The position numbers were made by a program, and so were the translations under genes. A stretch of DNA of 64,000 bases. Origin: Rhodospirillaceae bacterium. Lineage in GTDB: Bacteria > Pseudomonadota > Alphaproteobacteria > Rhodospirillales > Casp-alpha2. Under the pieces are notes generated by a model, which saw nothing but the letters and a program-made list of their open reading frames with translations, was not told the origin of the DNA and ran no database searches. Shown one piece after another: positions 54,068 to 63,104 of this stretch (within the stretch, counting starts at the first letter, position 1; every line of letters begins with the position of its first letter). The stretch is taken from the NCBI GenBank assembly GCA_002706405.1, contig PALN01000030.1, forward strand, positions 1 through 64,000. Direction: 5' to 3'.

Positions 54068-56739
54068 TGATTTCCGTCAATATCCTTTTGACGGTCTGTC
54101 TTGGGTATGTGTTCCTTTTATTCGCCATTGCCTTCGTCGTTGACCGGCGCGCCCAGCGCAGCCGGACAAGCTGGCTGCATTCGCCGATCGTCTACACCCT
54201 TTCGATTTCCGTCTATTGCACGTCCTGGACATTCTACGGCGCCGTGGGGTCCGCCGCGCGAAACGGGCTCGAGTTCGTCACCATCTATCTGGGCCCCACC
54301 TTGGTGTTTGTCGGATGGTGGTGGATTTTGCGCAAGCTGGTGCGGATCGGGCGCGCCCACCGGATCACGTCCATCGCCGACTTGATCTCATCGCGCTACG
54401 GCAAAAGCTCGAACCTTGCCGTGCTGGTGACCCTGATCGCGGTGATCGCGACCACGCCTTATATCGCGCTGCAGCTTCAATCCGTGGTCCGCAGTTATCA
54501 GATCATTTCCAGCGATGCCGATGCCATCACCACCGCCTTCTGGGTGGCCGCCGGCATGGCGCTGTTCACGATTCTGTTCGGCACGCGGAACCTTGATGCC
54601 AATGAACGCCATCACGGGGTCGTCGCCGCCATCGCCCTAGAGGCCATCATCAAGTTGCTCGCCTTGATCGCCGTCGGATTCTTTGTCACCTACGGCATTT
54701 CCGACGGCTTCGCCGACGTCTTCGAGAACGTGCATCCCGACGTCATCCGCGGCTCCAGCGATATCTTCGGACCAAGGTGGGTGACCCTGACCTTCCTGTC
54801 GGCGACCGCGATCATCTGCCTGCCGCGGCAGTTTCAGGTGACGGTGGTCGAGAACGTCGAAGAAAGTCATTTGACGACGGCGTCCTGGCTGTTCCCGCTT
54901 TACCTGTTCGGCATGACCATCTTCATCATGCCCATCGCGCTGGTCGGCCTTCAGGTGATGCCGGAATCGTCCAATCCGGATCTGTATGTTCTGACGATAC
55001 CGCTGGCCCATGACAGGCACGAATTGGCGCTGTTTGCTTTTCTTGGCGGGTTTTCGTCGGCGACCTCCATGGTCATCGTCGCGGCGATTGCCGTATCGAC
55101 CATGGTTTCCAACCATATCGTGATGCCGGTGGCACTGCGCCTGCTGCACGGAACGCGGGCCGTCAGCGGCGATGTCAGGAACCTTCTTCTGGTGTCCCGG
55201 CGCATCAGCATCGCCTTTATCCTCGGCCTCGGCTTTCTGTATTTCCAGGCCAGTGGCGGGTCCGACGCCTTGGCCGCCATCGGGTTGATCGCCTTCGTCG
55301 GCGTCGCCCAGTTCCTGCCCAGCCTGCTCGGCGGGATATTCTGGCGCGGCGCAACCGGGACCGGCGCTTTCGCCGGCTTGATCGTCGGCTTCAGCTTTTG
55401 GGCCTACACGCTGTTCCTTCCCAGCTTCGGCGGCGATTTCGTGCTCAGCGCGGCAACGCTGGCCAACGGGCCATGGGGCATCGACTTGCTGCGGCCCCAG
55501 GCGCTGTTCGGGTTCAAGGGGATGGACTCCCTCGTCCATGCGGTCATCTGGAGCGTCGGAACCAATGCCTTGACCTTCCTCATCGTGTCGAACCTGACCA
55601 GCGCAGGTACGCTTGAGCGGTTTCAAGCGGCGATGTTCGTCGACGTCTTCCGCTCGTCGGGCGGGGCCCCGTCGACCGTCGCCAACAGCACCGCCGACTC
55701 GGAAGACTTGTTCATCCTGGCCCAGCGTATCCTTGGCACCGACGCGGCCCGCCGGCTGTTCGATGAAATGGCCCATGAGCAAGGCACCACCGGGCTTCCC
55801 CTGGCCAGCGACGCCGTCATCGCCCGACTGGAACGGGAGTTGGCCGGCTCGATCGGCGCGGCGTCGGCCCACGCCATGGTGTCACGCATCGCCGGGCATG
55901 AGACCGTCGGCATGACCGAGTTGATCGACATTGCCGACGAGGCGCTGCAGCTCGTGGAAACGTCCCGGCAATTGTCCGAGAAATCCGCGCAACTGGAACG
56001 CACCGCGCAACAGCTTCGCGAAGTGAACGAACGGCTTCGGGTCCTCGATGCCCAGAAAGACGAGTTCCTCAGTCAGATCAGTCACGAACTCCGCACGCCG
56101 ATGACATCAATCCAATCCTTTTCGGAAACCCTGGCAGCCGATGACCCGATATCCCTCGCCGATCAACGGCGCTTCGTCTCCATCATTCACGACGAAAGCC
56201 GACGGCTGACGCGCCTGCTGGACGAACTGCTCGACATCAGCCGATTCGAGTCCGGAACCGTGAAGCTGCAAATCGGGCATATCGAAGTCAAGGCGGCAAT
56301 CTCGGCGGCCCTGGACGCCATATCCGGCGTGACACGAAAAGCCAGCGTTCTGGTCGACATCGAATACGAACAGGATGCGCTATGCGTCAAAGCGAACGAG
56401 GACCGCCTGCATCAGGTTCTGCTGAACATCCTGATGAACGCCGTCAAATACAACGACTCCGATCAGCCGGAAGTTCGCATCAACGCCTATAAAAAGGGCG
56501 AACACGTGCTGATCGATATCATGGACAACGGCGGGGGTGTGTCCCAGGAAGACGCGGCGACGATCTTCGAGAAATTCTCCCGCGGCAGCAAATCTGCGCG
56601 CGGAAAAGGGGCCGGGCTGGGCTTACCGATCAGCCGAGCGATCATGCGGGCCATGGGCGGCGACCTGACCGCGGAATTCAGCGACGGCGGCACCAGCTAT
56701 TTTCGGCTCCGCCTGCTTAATTCGGCCGTGCCTTCTTAG
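54067..56739 (+). CDS. Sodium/solute symporter-histidine kinase fusion (CbrA/CrbS-like)
   Basis: 890 residues from the ATG at 54067, which overlaps the preceding stop. Residues 1 to about 510 are a PutP/SSS-type transporter with some 13 TM segments (LPRQFQVTVVENVEESHLT near 257-275 and LGFLYFQASGGSDALAAIGL near 389-408 are family segments). A cytoplasmic linker with a coiled coil (about 620-660) leads to the DHp helix with His673 in SQISHELRTPMTSIQ. The HATPase domain follows, with NILMNAVKYND near 788, DNGGGV near 820 and GAGLGLPIS near 847. There is no receiver domain, so the CheY-like protein encoded upstream is the likely phospho-acceptor. In CrbS and MxtR the symporter part senses acetate; ScfR next door fits a short-chain acid theme. 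Confidence 0.9.
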   Translation: MISVNILLTVCLGYVFLLFAIAFVVDRRAQRSRTSWLHSPIVYTLSISVYCTSWTFYGAVGSAARNGLEFVTIYLGPTLVFVGWWWILRKLVRIGRAHRITSIADLISSRYGKSSNLAVLVTLIAVIATTPYIALQLQSVVRSYQIISSDADAITTAFWVAAGMALFTILFGTRNLDANERHHGVVAAIALEAIIKLLALIAVGFFVTYGISDGFADVFENVHPDVIRGSSDIFGPRWVTLTFLSATAIICLPRQFQVTVVENVEESHLTTASWLFPLYLFGMTIFIMPIALVGLQVMPESSNPDLYVLTIPLAHDRHELALFAFLGGFSSATSMVIVAAIAVSTMVSNHIVMPVALRLLHGTRAVSGDVRNLLLVSRRISIAFILGLGFLYFQASGGSDALAAIGLIAFVGVAQFLPSLLGGIFWRGATGTGAFAGLIVGFSFWAYTLFLPSFGGDFVLSAATLANGPWGIDLLRPQALFGFKGMDSLVHAVIWSVGTNALTFLIVSNLTSAGTLERFQAAMFVDVFRSSGGAPSTVANSTADSEDLFILAQRILGTDAARRLFDEMAHEQGTTGLPLASDAVIARLERELAGSIGAASAHAMVSRIAGHETVGMTELIDIADEALQLVETSRQLSEKSAQLERTAQQLREVNERLRVLDAQKDEFLSQISHELRTPMTSIQSFSETLAADDPISLADQRRFVSIIHDESRRLTRLLDELLDISRFESGTVKLQIGHIEVKAAISAALDAISGVTRKASVLVDIEYEQDALCVKANEDRLHQVLLNILMNAVKYNDSDQPEVRINAYKKGEHVLIDIMDNGGGVSQEDAATIFEKFSRGSKSARGKGAGLGLPISRAIMRAMGGDLTAEFSDGGTSYFRLRLLNSAVPS

Positions 56740-56772
56740 TGCGGAATCGAGCGCCGCAAGAAACGCGGGCGG

Positions 56773-57897
56773 TTAAACGGCACACCACTTGCGGATGATG
56801 TCTTCGTATATCCCGGCGGCTTCATCGATGCGGTCGACGTAGCAGTATTCGTCGGTCTGATGGGCCATGGCGGCCTCACCGGGTCCGAGGACCACCGTCG
56901 GCGGGTTGCCGTAGGCCGGCGTCAGTGCCGACGCGTCCGTGAAATAGGTCGCCGCCTGTACGGACTTTTCCCATCCGGTATGCGCGGTGACGATAGCGAA
57001 CACGTCCTGAATCCACGCGGTCTCCGGATCGGTCCACATTCCGCCGACGTCGACGATCGTTTCGATCTCTATCTCATCGCCCAGATAGCTCGCGATCTGC
57101 TCTCGCAGCTTGGCATGGTCCTGACCCGGAATGGTCCGGATATCCATGGTGAATTCGGAATGGTCGGGAACCGAATTGATGTTCAGGCCGCCCTGCACCA
57201 TGCCGACGTTGATCGTCGCCGGCCCGAGAACGGGATGCCGGGCGACGTTGAAATCGAATTCCTCCAGCTTGGAGATCGCCCGCGCCGCCTTGTAGATGGC
57301 GTTCTCGCCCTTGTCCGGCATCGAGCCATGGGCGGTGACCCCCTGCCCGGTTCCCTTGAGCCAGAGCGCCCCCTTATGCCCGACCCAGGGCTGGTTGGAA
57401 CTCGGCTCGGCAACAACCAGGGCACCGCATCGGCCCAAGGCGCCGTCGCCGTGCGCCAGCCCGAACGAGCCGTCACAGCCCGTTTCCTCGCCAGCGGTAT
57501 AGACGAGTTCGACCCCGGGCGTGCCGTCAAGGGCACCGCCCAGCCGAAGCGCGGCCACGGTAAAGGCGGCCACCCCGCTTTTCATGTCGGACGCGCCCCG
57601 GCCCCACAGCTTGCCGTCGGAAATATCGGCCGCGTGCGGATCCACCGACCACGGCCGGTGGCCGAGCGGCACCGTGTCCAGATGGCCGGTGAACCCCAGC
57701 GCCGGACGGTCATCGTCCCCGCCGCGTCGGGCGATCAGATTGGCGCGGCCGTCGCCGAAGTCGTGATAGGTGACGTCGAACCCGGCGGCGTCGAGCAGGC
57801 CGCCGAGAAATTCCGCGCAAGGCCGCTCACGACCGGGCGGGTTGATCGTATCGAAACGAATCAGTTGCTGGGTCAGGTCAACGGCACTGAGCGTCAT
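56773..57897 (-). CDS. M20 family amidohydrolase/deacylase (ArgE/DapE-like)
   Basis: 374 residues from the ATG at 57897. A two-zinc peptidase/deacylase that hydrolyses amide bonds of N-acyl amino acids or similar. Motifs: GFTGHLDTVPLG near 68-79, WGRGASDMKSGVAAF near 96-110, the catalytic pair in YTAGEETGCDGSFG near 131-144, and the Zn-binding His near the end in AMAHQTDEYCYV. It sits 31 bp after the LivF-like gene of system C and ends that operon, so it probably cleaves the imported ligand. ArgE, DapE and carboxypeptidase-G2-like assignments cannot be told apart by eye. Confidence 0.85.
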   Translation of the reverse strand: MTLSAVDLTQQLIRFDTINPPGRERPCAEFLGGLLDAAGFDVTYHDFGDGRANLIARRGGDDDRPALGFTGHLDTVPLGHRPWSVDPHAADISDGKLWGRGASDMKSGVAAFTVAALRLGGALDGTPGVELVYTAGEETGCDGSFGLAHGDGALGRCGALVVAEPSSNQPWVGHKGALWLKGTGQGVTAHGSMPDKGENAIYKAARAISKLEEFDFNVARHPVLGPATINVGMVQGGLNINSVPDHSEFTMDIRTIPGQDHAKLREQIASYLGDEIEIETIVDVGGMWTDPETAWIQDVFAIVTAHTGWEKSVQAATYFTDASALTPAYGNPPTVVLGPGEAAMAHQTDEYCYVDRIDEAAGIYEDIIRKWCAV

Positions 57898-57928
57898 GTT
57901 CGTCTTCCGATGAGAAAGTCGGCCGGTG

Positions 57929-58651
57929 TCAGCCGAAATAGGCGTCGTGCACTTCCTTGGTGCTGGATAATTCCGACGGCGTCCCGGAGGCCACGACGCT
58001 GCCCTTGGACAGCACGTAGCCGTAATCCGAAATCGCCAATGTCTGGTGGACGTTCTGTTCGACCAGGAAGATGGTGATGCCGCGTTCGTTGATACGGCGG
58101 ATGATGTTGAAGTTCTCTTTGACGAACAGCGGCGACAATCCAAGCGACGGCTCGTCGATGAGCAGCAGTTTCGGTGCGCCCATCAGCCCACGACCAATAG
58201 AGACCATGGCCTGCTCCCCGCCCGACATGGTGCCGGCAAGCTGGCCCTTGCGATCGGCCAGGCGCGGGAATGTGTCGTAGACTTCTTTCAGGCGGCTGGC
58301 CACCACGGTGTTGTCTTTTTCCTGGTAGGCGCCGACCTTCAAATTGTCCTCGACGGACAGCTTCGGAAACACGCGCCGGCCTTCGGGAATACAGGATAGC
58401 CCGGTCTCGACAATCTTGTGCGTCGGCAGGCCGCTGAGCTCGATCCCGTCGAACAGAATGCTCCCCTTGTTGGGAGGCGTCAGGCCGAGCAAGGAGCGGA
58501 TCAAGGTCGACTTGCCCGATCCGTTCGATCCCAACAGGCAGGTGATCTTGCCGGCCTGGGCCTCCAAGTTGACGTCCTGCAGGACATCGGCCTTGTCATA
58601 GGCAGTGTAAACACCGGAAACCCGGAGAAGCGTTTCGCTGGAATTGCTCAT
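57929..58651 (-). CDS. Liv-type ABC ATPase, LivF-like (system C)
   Basis: 240 residues. Walker A GSNGSGKST near 37-45, signature MSGGEQAMVSIGRGL near 142, Walker B LLLIDEPSLGLSPLF near 163, switch IFLVEQNVHQ. The C-terminal end KEVHDAYFG is LivF-like. It overlaps the LivG-like gene by 4 bp. Confidence 0.9.
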   Translation of the reverse strand: MSNSSETLLRVSGVYTAYDKADVLQDVNLEAQAGKITCLLGSNGSGKSTLIRSLLGLTPPNKGSILFDGIELSGLPTHKIVETGLSCIPEGRRVFPKLSVEDNLKVGAYQEKDNTVVASRLKEVYDTFPRLADRKGQLAGTMSGGEQAMVSIGRGLMGAPKLLLIDEPSLGLSPLFVKENFNIIRRINERGITIFLVEQNVHQTLAISDYGYVLSKGSVVASGTPSELSSTKEVHDAYFG

Positions 58652-59481
58652 TCGATTCCCAAATATGCCTGTTTGACCTCGGTATCCTCAGAAATTTCAC
58701 TGAACGTGCCCTCTGCGATCTTGCTGCCGAAATTCAGCACGACGCAGCGGTTGGTGATCCGCTCAATGACGCCCATTTCATGTTCGACGATGACGATGGT
58801 CAGCCCATCCGTCTCGCCGCGCACGTGCAGGATGTCGTCCATCAATTGCGCGGTCTCGTCATGGGTCATGCCAGCCGACGGTTCGTCCAGCAGCAACAGC
58901 TTGGGCTGGCTGATCAGGGCGCGGCAGATTTCGATCCGGCGGCGGTCGATCATGGGAAGGCCCGCAACCGGCTCATCCAGCCGGTCGGCCAACGGCGGGT
59001 CGAAGATCTTCACCAAGGCGCGCGCCGTCTCGAAACTCTTCTCGTACTCCTGGCGAAAGGCGCGCCGGTTCATCAGGTTGAACCATAACCCCTGAGTCAA
59101 CCGCATATGGTTGCCGATCATGATGTTGTCGAAGATCGACAGCGGCAGCGACAGGCGGGAGCGCTGGAACGTGCGGGCAATGCCGGCATGATAAACCTGC
59201 TGCGGCGAAAACCCGGTGAGGTCACGACCATCAAATTCGATCGTCCCGCCGTTGGGCGCATAGATCCCGGTGGTCACGTTGAAGAAGGTCGTCTTCCCGG
59301 ATCCGTTCGGTCCGATCAGCCCGAGAATTTCCCCGACGTTCAGGTCCAGATCCAGTTCATTGAGCGCGACGACGCCGCCGAAGCGTTTGGTCAGACCACG
59401 GGCCATCAGCAGCGGTTTTCCCTTGGCCGCGTCGGCGGTCGTGTTCGCGGGGGGCTGGTTGGTCATCGTCTCACCACTCAT
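58648..59481 (-). CDS. Liv-type ABC ATPase, LivG-like (system C), atypical signature motif
   Basis: 277 residues from the ATG at 59481, which overlaps the LivM-like stop; a second ATG at 59466 is possible. Walker A GPNGSGKTT near 57-65, LivG insertion VYHAGIARTFQRSRLSLPLS, Walker B LLLLDEPSAGM near 190 and switch IVIVEHEMGV are intact. Where LSGGQ is expected the sequence reads LPMIDRRRIEICRAL, so the signature is lost while the flanking RRIE/RAL is kept. The ATP site completed by this motif may be weak or inactive. Confidence 0.88.
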   Translation of the reverse strand: MSGETMTNQPPANTTADAAKGKPLLMARGLTKRFGGVVALNELDLDLNVGEILGLIGPNGSGKTTFFNVTTGIYAPNGGTIEFDGRDLTGFSPQQVYHAGIARTFQRSRLSLPLSIFDNIMIGNHMRLTQGLWFNLMNRRAFRQEYEKSFETARALVKIFDPPLADRLDEPVAGLPMIDRRRIEICRALISQPKLLLLDEPSAGMTHDETAQLMDDILHVRGETDGLTIVIVEHEMGVIERITNRCVVLNFGSKIAEGTFSEISEDTEVKQAYLGIE

Positions 59482-60647
59482 CTTTCGGCCCCCCCGGGAA
59501 AGTACCGGCGAACAGACCGCGGCAGCAGCCCTTCCGGCCGGAAAAGCAACATCATCATCACAAGCCCCCCGAACAGCAGGAAGCGGTACTCCTGAATGGC
59601 CTGCAGTTTTTCAGGCACGATCACCACGATCGCGGCGGCGACGATCAGCCCCCAAACGTTGCCGATGCCGCCCAGCAGGATGATGGAAACCAAGATCAAG
59701 GAGTCGGCGAAGGTAAAGCTGGTCGGGGCGACAAAGCCGCCGACCATCCCGTAGAGCGCACCGGCGATCCCGATCAGGAAATTGCCGAGCAGAAACGCGG
59801 TCACTTTCCAGCGCACGATATTCAGCCCGAAACAGGACGCCGCGGTCTCGTCCAGGCGCAAGGCGTCTAGATTTAGGCCGATCCACGACCGTTCCACCCG
59901 CCGCACAAGCACGAACGCCGCGATGAGAACCAACAGGATCACGATGATGTAGCTGAAGTAGAATGACAGTTCGACGCTGTCGCCCAAGGCGACGTTGTTG
60001 TTAAAGTCCCAGCCGAACACCTTCATGCTGGGCACCTGCAGGCCCTGCGGGCCGCCCAGGATGTCGTTGACCTCGAGAAAGGTCTTGAACAGCAGCGCGA
60101 AGGCAATCGTCACCACGGCGGCATAATGTCCCCGGGTGCGCAGCACCGGCAGTAGCAGAACGCAGCCGATCAGGGCCGCCATCACGCCCCCGACGAGGAT
60201 GATCAGCAGGCTCGGGACCGCCGTATGAGCCCCAAGCACCGCGGCGGTATAGGCCCCGATGCCGAAGAACGACGCGCCCGCGAAATTCAAGACACCCGCG
60301 AACCCGAACTGCAGATTGAGCCCCAGTGTCGCCAGGACGTAGAGCATCACCGTCGCGATCAGCAGAAGCGTGAAGTGGTCTTCGTAGAAGAAGCCGACGA
60401 TGGCCAGCGTTCCCAGGATGACCAACAGGTTCAGCGCGCCTTCACGACTGTGAAGGGTGTTGCCGATCCCCCCTAGGTGGCCCGTCTTCGTCAACAGCAA
60501 CAGCAGAACCGCGCCCCCGGCCAGCAGGCCGATCACTTCGCTCTGCTCTTCGACCTTGAGCAGTAGGATCAGGTATACGGTCGTCAGCACGGCGCCGATC
60601 AACGCCTGCCACAAGGGTTTGCCCGTTGGTTTCAATTCATCTTGCAT
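59478..60647 (-). CDS. Liv-type ABC permease, LivM-like (system C)
   Basis: 389 residues with about ten TM segments. Family loops: LRTRGHYAAVVTIAFALLFK near 169-188 and the coupling stretch IGLNLDALRLDETAASCFGL near 255-274. The C-terminus has LFRPEGLLPRSVRRYFPGG. Only 3 bp follow the LivH-like stop, and it overlaps the LivG-like gene by 4 bp. Confidence 0.87.
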   Translation of the reverse strand: MQDELKPTGKPLWQALIGAVLTTVYLILLLKVEEQSEVIGLLAGGAVLLLLLTKTGHLGGIGNTLHSREGALNLLVILGTLAIVGFFYEDHFTLLLIATVMLYVLATLGLNLQFGFAGVLNFAGASFFGIGAYTAAVLGAHTAVPSLLIILVGGVMAALIGCVLLLPVLRTRGHYAAVVTIAFALLFKTFLEVNDILGGPQGLQVPSMKVFGWDFNNNVALGDSVELSFYFSYIIVILLVLIAAFVLVRRVERSWIGLNLDALRLDETAASCFGLNIVRWKVTAFLLGNFLIGIAGALYGMVGGFVAPTSFTFADSLILVSIILLGGIGNVWGLIVAAAIVVIVPEKLQAIQEYRFLLFGGLVMMMLLFRPEGLLPRSVRRYFPGGAER

Positions 60648-60650
60648 GGG

Positions 60651-61571
60651 TCATACCCTATCCGAGACTTTTTCTTGGATGAGTCCGGTTGGGCGCCACG
60701 CCATGATCGCGATCACGACCGCAAAGGCGAAGACATCCTTGTAGGCACTCGCGAAGGGCAAAGCGACGGCCCCGATTGTCTGCAGGGCGGCGAACAGAAA
60801 GCCGCCCAGGATCGCCCCATACAGATTGCCCATCCCGCCGACGATCGCGGCGGAAAAACCGATCACGCCGAGCAGCAGCCCCATCCCGAAGTTGATCTCG
60901 TTGTAATAAAGCCCGTTCATGACACCGGCGAATGCGGCCAGGGCGGAGCCCAGCGCAAAGGTGATGAACACGATCAGGTTGAAGTTGATGCCCATGGTCT
61001 TGGCCGTCTCCTCGTCCTGGGCGACCGCACGAATGGCAAGCCCCAGCTTGGTCCGGTTCAGCATCCATTGCGTGCCGACAATCACCAGGACACCGGCACC
61101 GAACATGAGAACGTTGTCCAGCCGCAGGTTGAAGTTCCCGAAGGTCACGGAATCGGTCGGCAACAAGGCGGGAAACGGTTTCGGGTTACCCCCTTCCGGA
61201 TAGAAAAGGCGAACCGCTTCACGCAATACCGTGCCCAGCATCAAGGTGATGAGAAGCGTGTTAAGCGGCGGCGCGCTGCGCAGCGGCAGAATGACCGTCC
61301 GCGCGATCACCGCGCCAAGCCCCCCGATCAGCACCGTCGAGACGATGACCATGACCAGAATCTGCGTCGCGGGATCGGTCACGCCGATCTGTTCCAGCCC
61401 AAGATAAGTTGCGAGCGCCGTAAACGCCCCGACGGTCAGAACGTCGCCGTGCGAAAACTTGATCACGTCGAGCACACCGAAGAACAAGGTGAACCCGACG
61501 GCAACCAAGGCATACATCATGCCGAGCATGAGCCCGTTCATCAGATATTGGGCAAGGAAGCCGATATCCAT
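60651..61571 (-). CDS. Liv-type ABC permease, LivH-like (system C)
   Basis: 306 residues with about eight TM segments. Starts with the family sequence QYLMNGLMLGMMYALVAVGF. Coupling loop LAIRAVAQDEETAKTMGINF near 174-193, followed by VIGFSAAIVGGMGNLYGAIL near 236-255. It is separated from the binding-protein gene by 113 bp that contain a strong hairpin. Confidence 0.88.
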   Translation of the reverse strand: MDIGFLAQYLMNGLMLGMMYALVAVGFTLFFGVLDVIKFSHGDVLTVGAFTALATYLGLEQIGVTDPATQILVMVIVSTVLIGGLGAVIARTVILPLRSAPPLNTLLITLMLGTVLREAVRLFYPEGGNPKPFPALLPTDSVTFGNFNLRLDNVLMFGAGVLVIVGTQWMLNRTKLGLAIRAVAQDEETAKTMGINFNLIVFITFALGSALAAFAGVMNGLYYNEINFGMGLLLGVIGFSAAIVGGMGNLYGAILGGFLFAALQTIGAVALPFASAYKDVFAFAVVIAIMAWRPTGLIQEKVSDRV

Positions 61572-61641
61572 TCATTCCCCCTCTGGAGCAGGTCCCGGTG
61601 GGCCGGAATTTTGCTAATCAAAGACCCGGTGCGAAACGCAC

Positions 61642-61671
61642 GGGCCGACGGCAGAAACCTGCCGCCGGCCC
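61642..61671 (-). terminator. Hairpin between binding-protein and permease genes (system C)
   Basis: A 13-bp stem with one mismatch (plus-strand arms GGGCCGACGGCAG and CTGCCGCCGGCCC, loop AAAC). Further along the minus strand a smaller hairpin TGCG-TTT-CGCA follows. There is no clear T run. Likely partial terminator or mRNA stabiliser after the binding-protein gene. Confidence 0.55.
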
Positions 61672-61684
61672 ATAGCGTCACTGA

Positions 61685-62866
61685 CTATTTTTGACCGACC
61701 AGCTTCCGCTTGCCGGCGGCATAATCGCTGTCTTCCCAGACAGTCCACTTGCCGTCCTGGATCACGTACTTGGTGATCAGGGCCACTGTGTTCTGACCGT
61801 GGTCATCGAAGGAGATCTCACCGACGATGGAATCGCGGCCGCTCGTCTTGTTGAGCACGTCCCGAACCTTTTTACGGTTGGGGCCGACCTGCTCGATCGC
61901 ATCGAGAACCAGGTTCATGGCCGCAAAGGAAAACGCGCCGTAAGCTTCAGGCGGGCTGTCGTATTTTTCCGCCTGATACTTCTCCAGGAAGAACTGGCCA
62001 CCCGGAAGGTTTTCCGTCGGGGCCCCTTCACGGAAGGCAACGACGCCTTCAGCCAGCTTGCCCGTGCCTTCGACGAAGGCATCCGACACGATCCCGGACG
62101 TGCCCTGGAACACGGCCTTGATGCCCAGCTTTTCCATCTGCGAGCGAACCCGCACGCCGATCGGCGTCAAACCACCGAAGTAGATGACGTCGGGATTGAG
62201 TTCCTTGATCTTGGTGAGCTCGGCCGTGAAATCCTGCTGGTCGGAGGTAACCCCGAAGGTCGCAAGAATTTTCCCGCCTTCCTTGGCCAGGTTTTCACTG
62301 TAGTACTTGTTGTGGCCTTTACCGTAATCCGTGGTGTCGTGGATCACCGCCCAGGTTTCATATCCCAGGCTCCGCATGAACTTGGCGGCGGTCTGATTCT
62401 GGTTGATCATCGTGCCGTTGACACGGTGCACTTCCTTGTAGGTGTTGCCGTAGGTGATGTCCGGCAGCACGGCGCCCCAGACGACGACCGGCAGCCCGAA
62501 CTTATGATAGGTGTCGACCGCTGCAATGGCGACGGCAGAGCAATAATGCGTGACCGCCCCGATGACCTTGCGATCCGCCGCGACCTTGGTCGCCGCCTGG
62601 ACGCCGATATTCGGTTTGCACTCGTCATCCTGTACGACCAATTCATATTCGTACTTGGCCTTCGGATCCTTGTTGCGCAGACGAACCGCAAGATCGGCCG
62701 AGTTGCGCCCGCCGATACCGTTCACGGACACGCCGCCGGTCAACGGACCAATGAAGCCGACTTTGACTTTGTCCTTTGCCGCGGCCTCGCCGGAGATCGC
62801 CATCCCCATCGCGAACGCCGCGACGAGGGCAATCCCACTGTATTTCTTACTGATCCCGTTCGACAT
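61685..62866 (-). CDS. ABC transporter substrate-binding protein, LivJ-like (system C)
   Basis: 393 residues. Sec-type signal about 1-30 (ALVAAFAMGMAISGEAAA). The mature part starts KVKVGFIGPLTGGVSVNGIG. The ligand lobe has VIGAVTHYCSAVAIAAVDTY near 104-123 and TAKFMRSLGYETWAVIHDTT near 161-180. It is the first gene of operon C, with an XRE-cupin regulator gene upstream on the same strand and an M20 hydrolase last in the operon, which points to an N-acyl amino acid or peptide-like ligand. Not proven. Confidence 0.87.
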   Translation of the reverse strand: MSNGISKKYSGIALVAAFAMGMAISGEAAAKDKVKVGFIGPLTGGVSVNGIGGRNSADLAVRLRNKDPKAKYEYELVVQDDECKPNIGVQAATKVAADRKVIGAVTHYCSAVAIAAVDTYHKFGLPVVVWGAVLPDITYGNTYKEVHRVNGTMINQNQTAAKFMRSLGYETWAVIHDTTDYGKGHNKYYSENLAKEGGKILATFGVTSDQQDFTAELTKIKELNPDVIYFGGLTPIGVRVRSQMEKLGIKAVFQGTSGIVSDAFVEGTGKLAEGVVAFREGAPTENLPGGQFFLEKYQAEKYDSPPEAYGAFSFAAMNLVLDAIEQVGPNRKKVRDVLNKTSGRDSIVGEISFDDHGQNTVALITKYVIQDGKWTVWEDSDYAAGKRKLVGQK

Positions 62867-62992
62867 AGTCCTTCCTTCCTGTCAGTTGGTTTGACCGGCG
62901 CCGCCGAGGGTTCGGCCTGCACATAAGGGCGCACGGTCGCACGGGCAAAACTATCAAGAGCGTCGATACATTAGTCAAGTTTCTTGCATTTT

Positions 62993-63005
62993 AAGAATGA
63001 TTCTT
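62993..63005. promoter_or_regulatory. Palindrome upstream of binding-protein operon C
   Basis: AAGAAT-G-ATTCTT is a perfect 13-bp dyad about 130 bp before the start codon at 62866. A wider inverted repeat CTTGCAT ... ATGCAAG (62983-62989 and 63014-63020) encloses it. A candidate operator for the XRE-cupin regulator encoded directly upstream. The rest of 62867-63104 shows no gene. Confidence 0.45.
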
Positions 63006-63104
63006 GGCAATCGATGCAAGACCTTGCGGTCCGCCCCCCAATAACGCCGGCCATGATCGCGGACCAGCGGTGCGGCCATCCTACCCCACGAAACCGAACG
63101 CGCG

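Noticed and set aside
62967-63020. Sigma-54 element near TTGGCAATCGATGCAAG
   Set aside because: The GG-to-GC spacing is 8 nt instead of the required 10.
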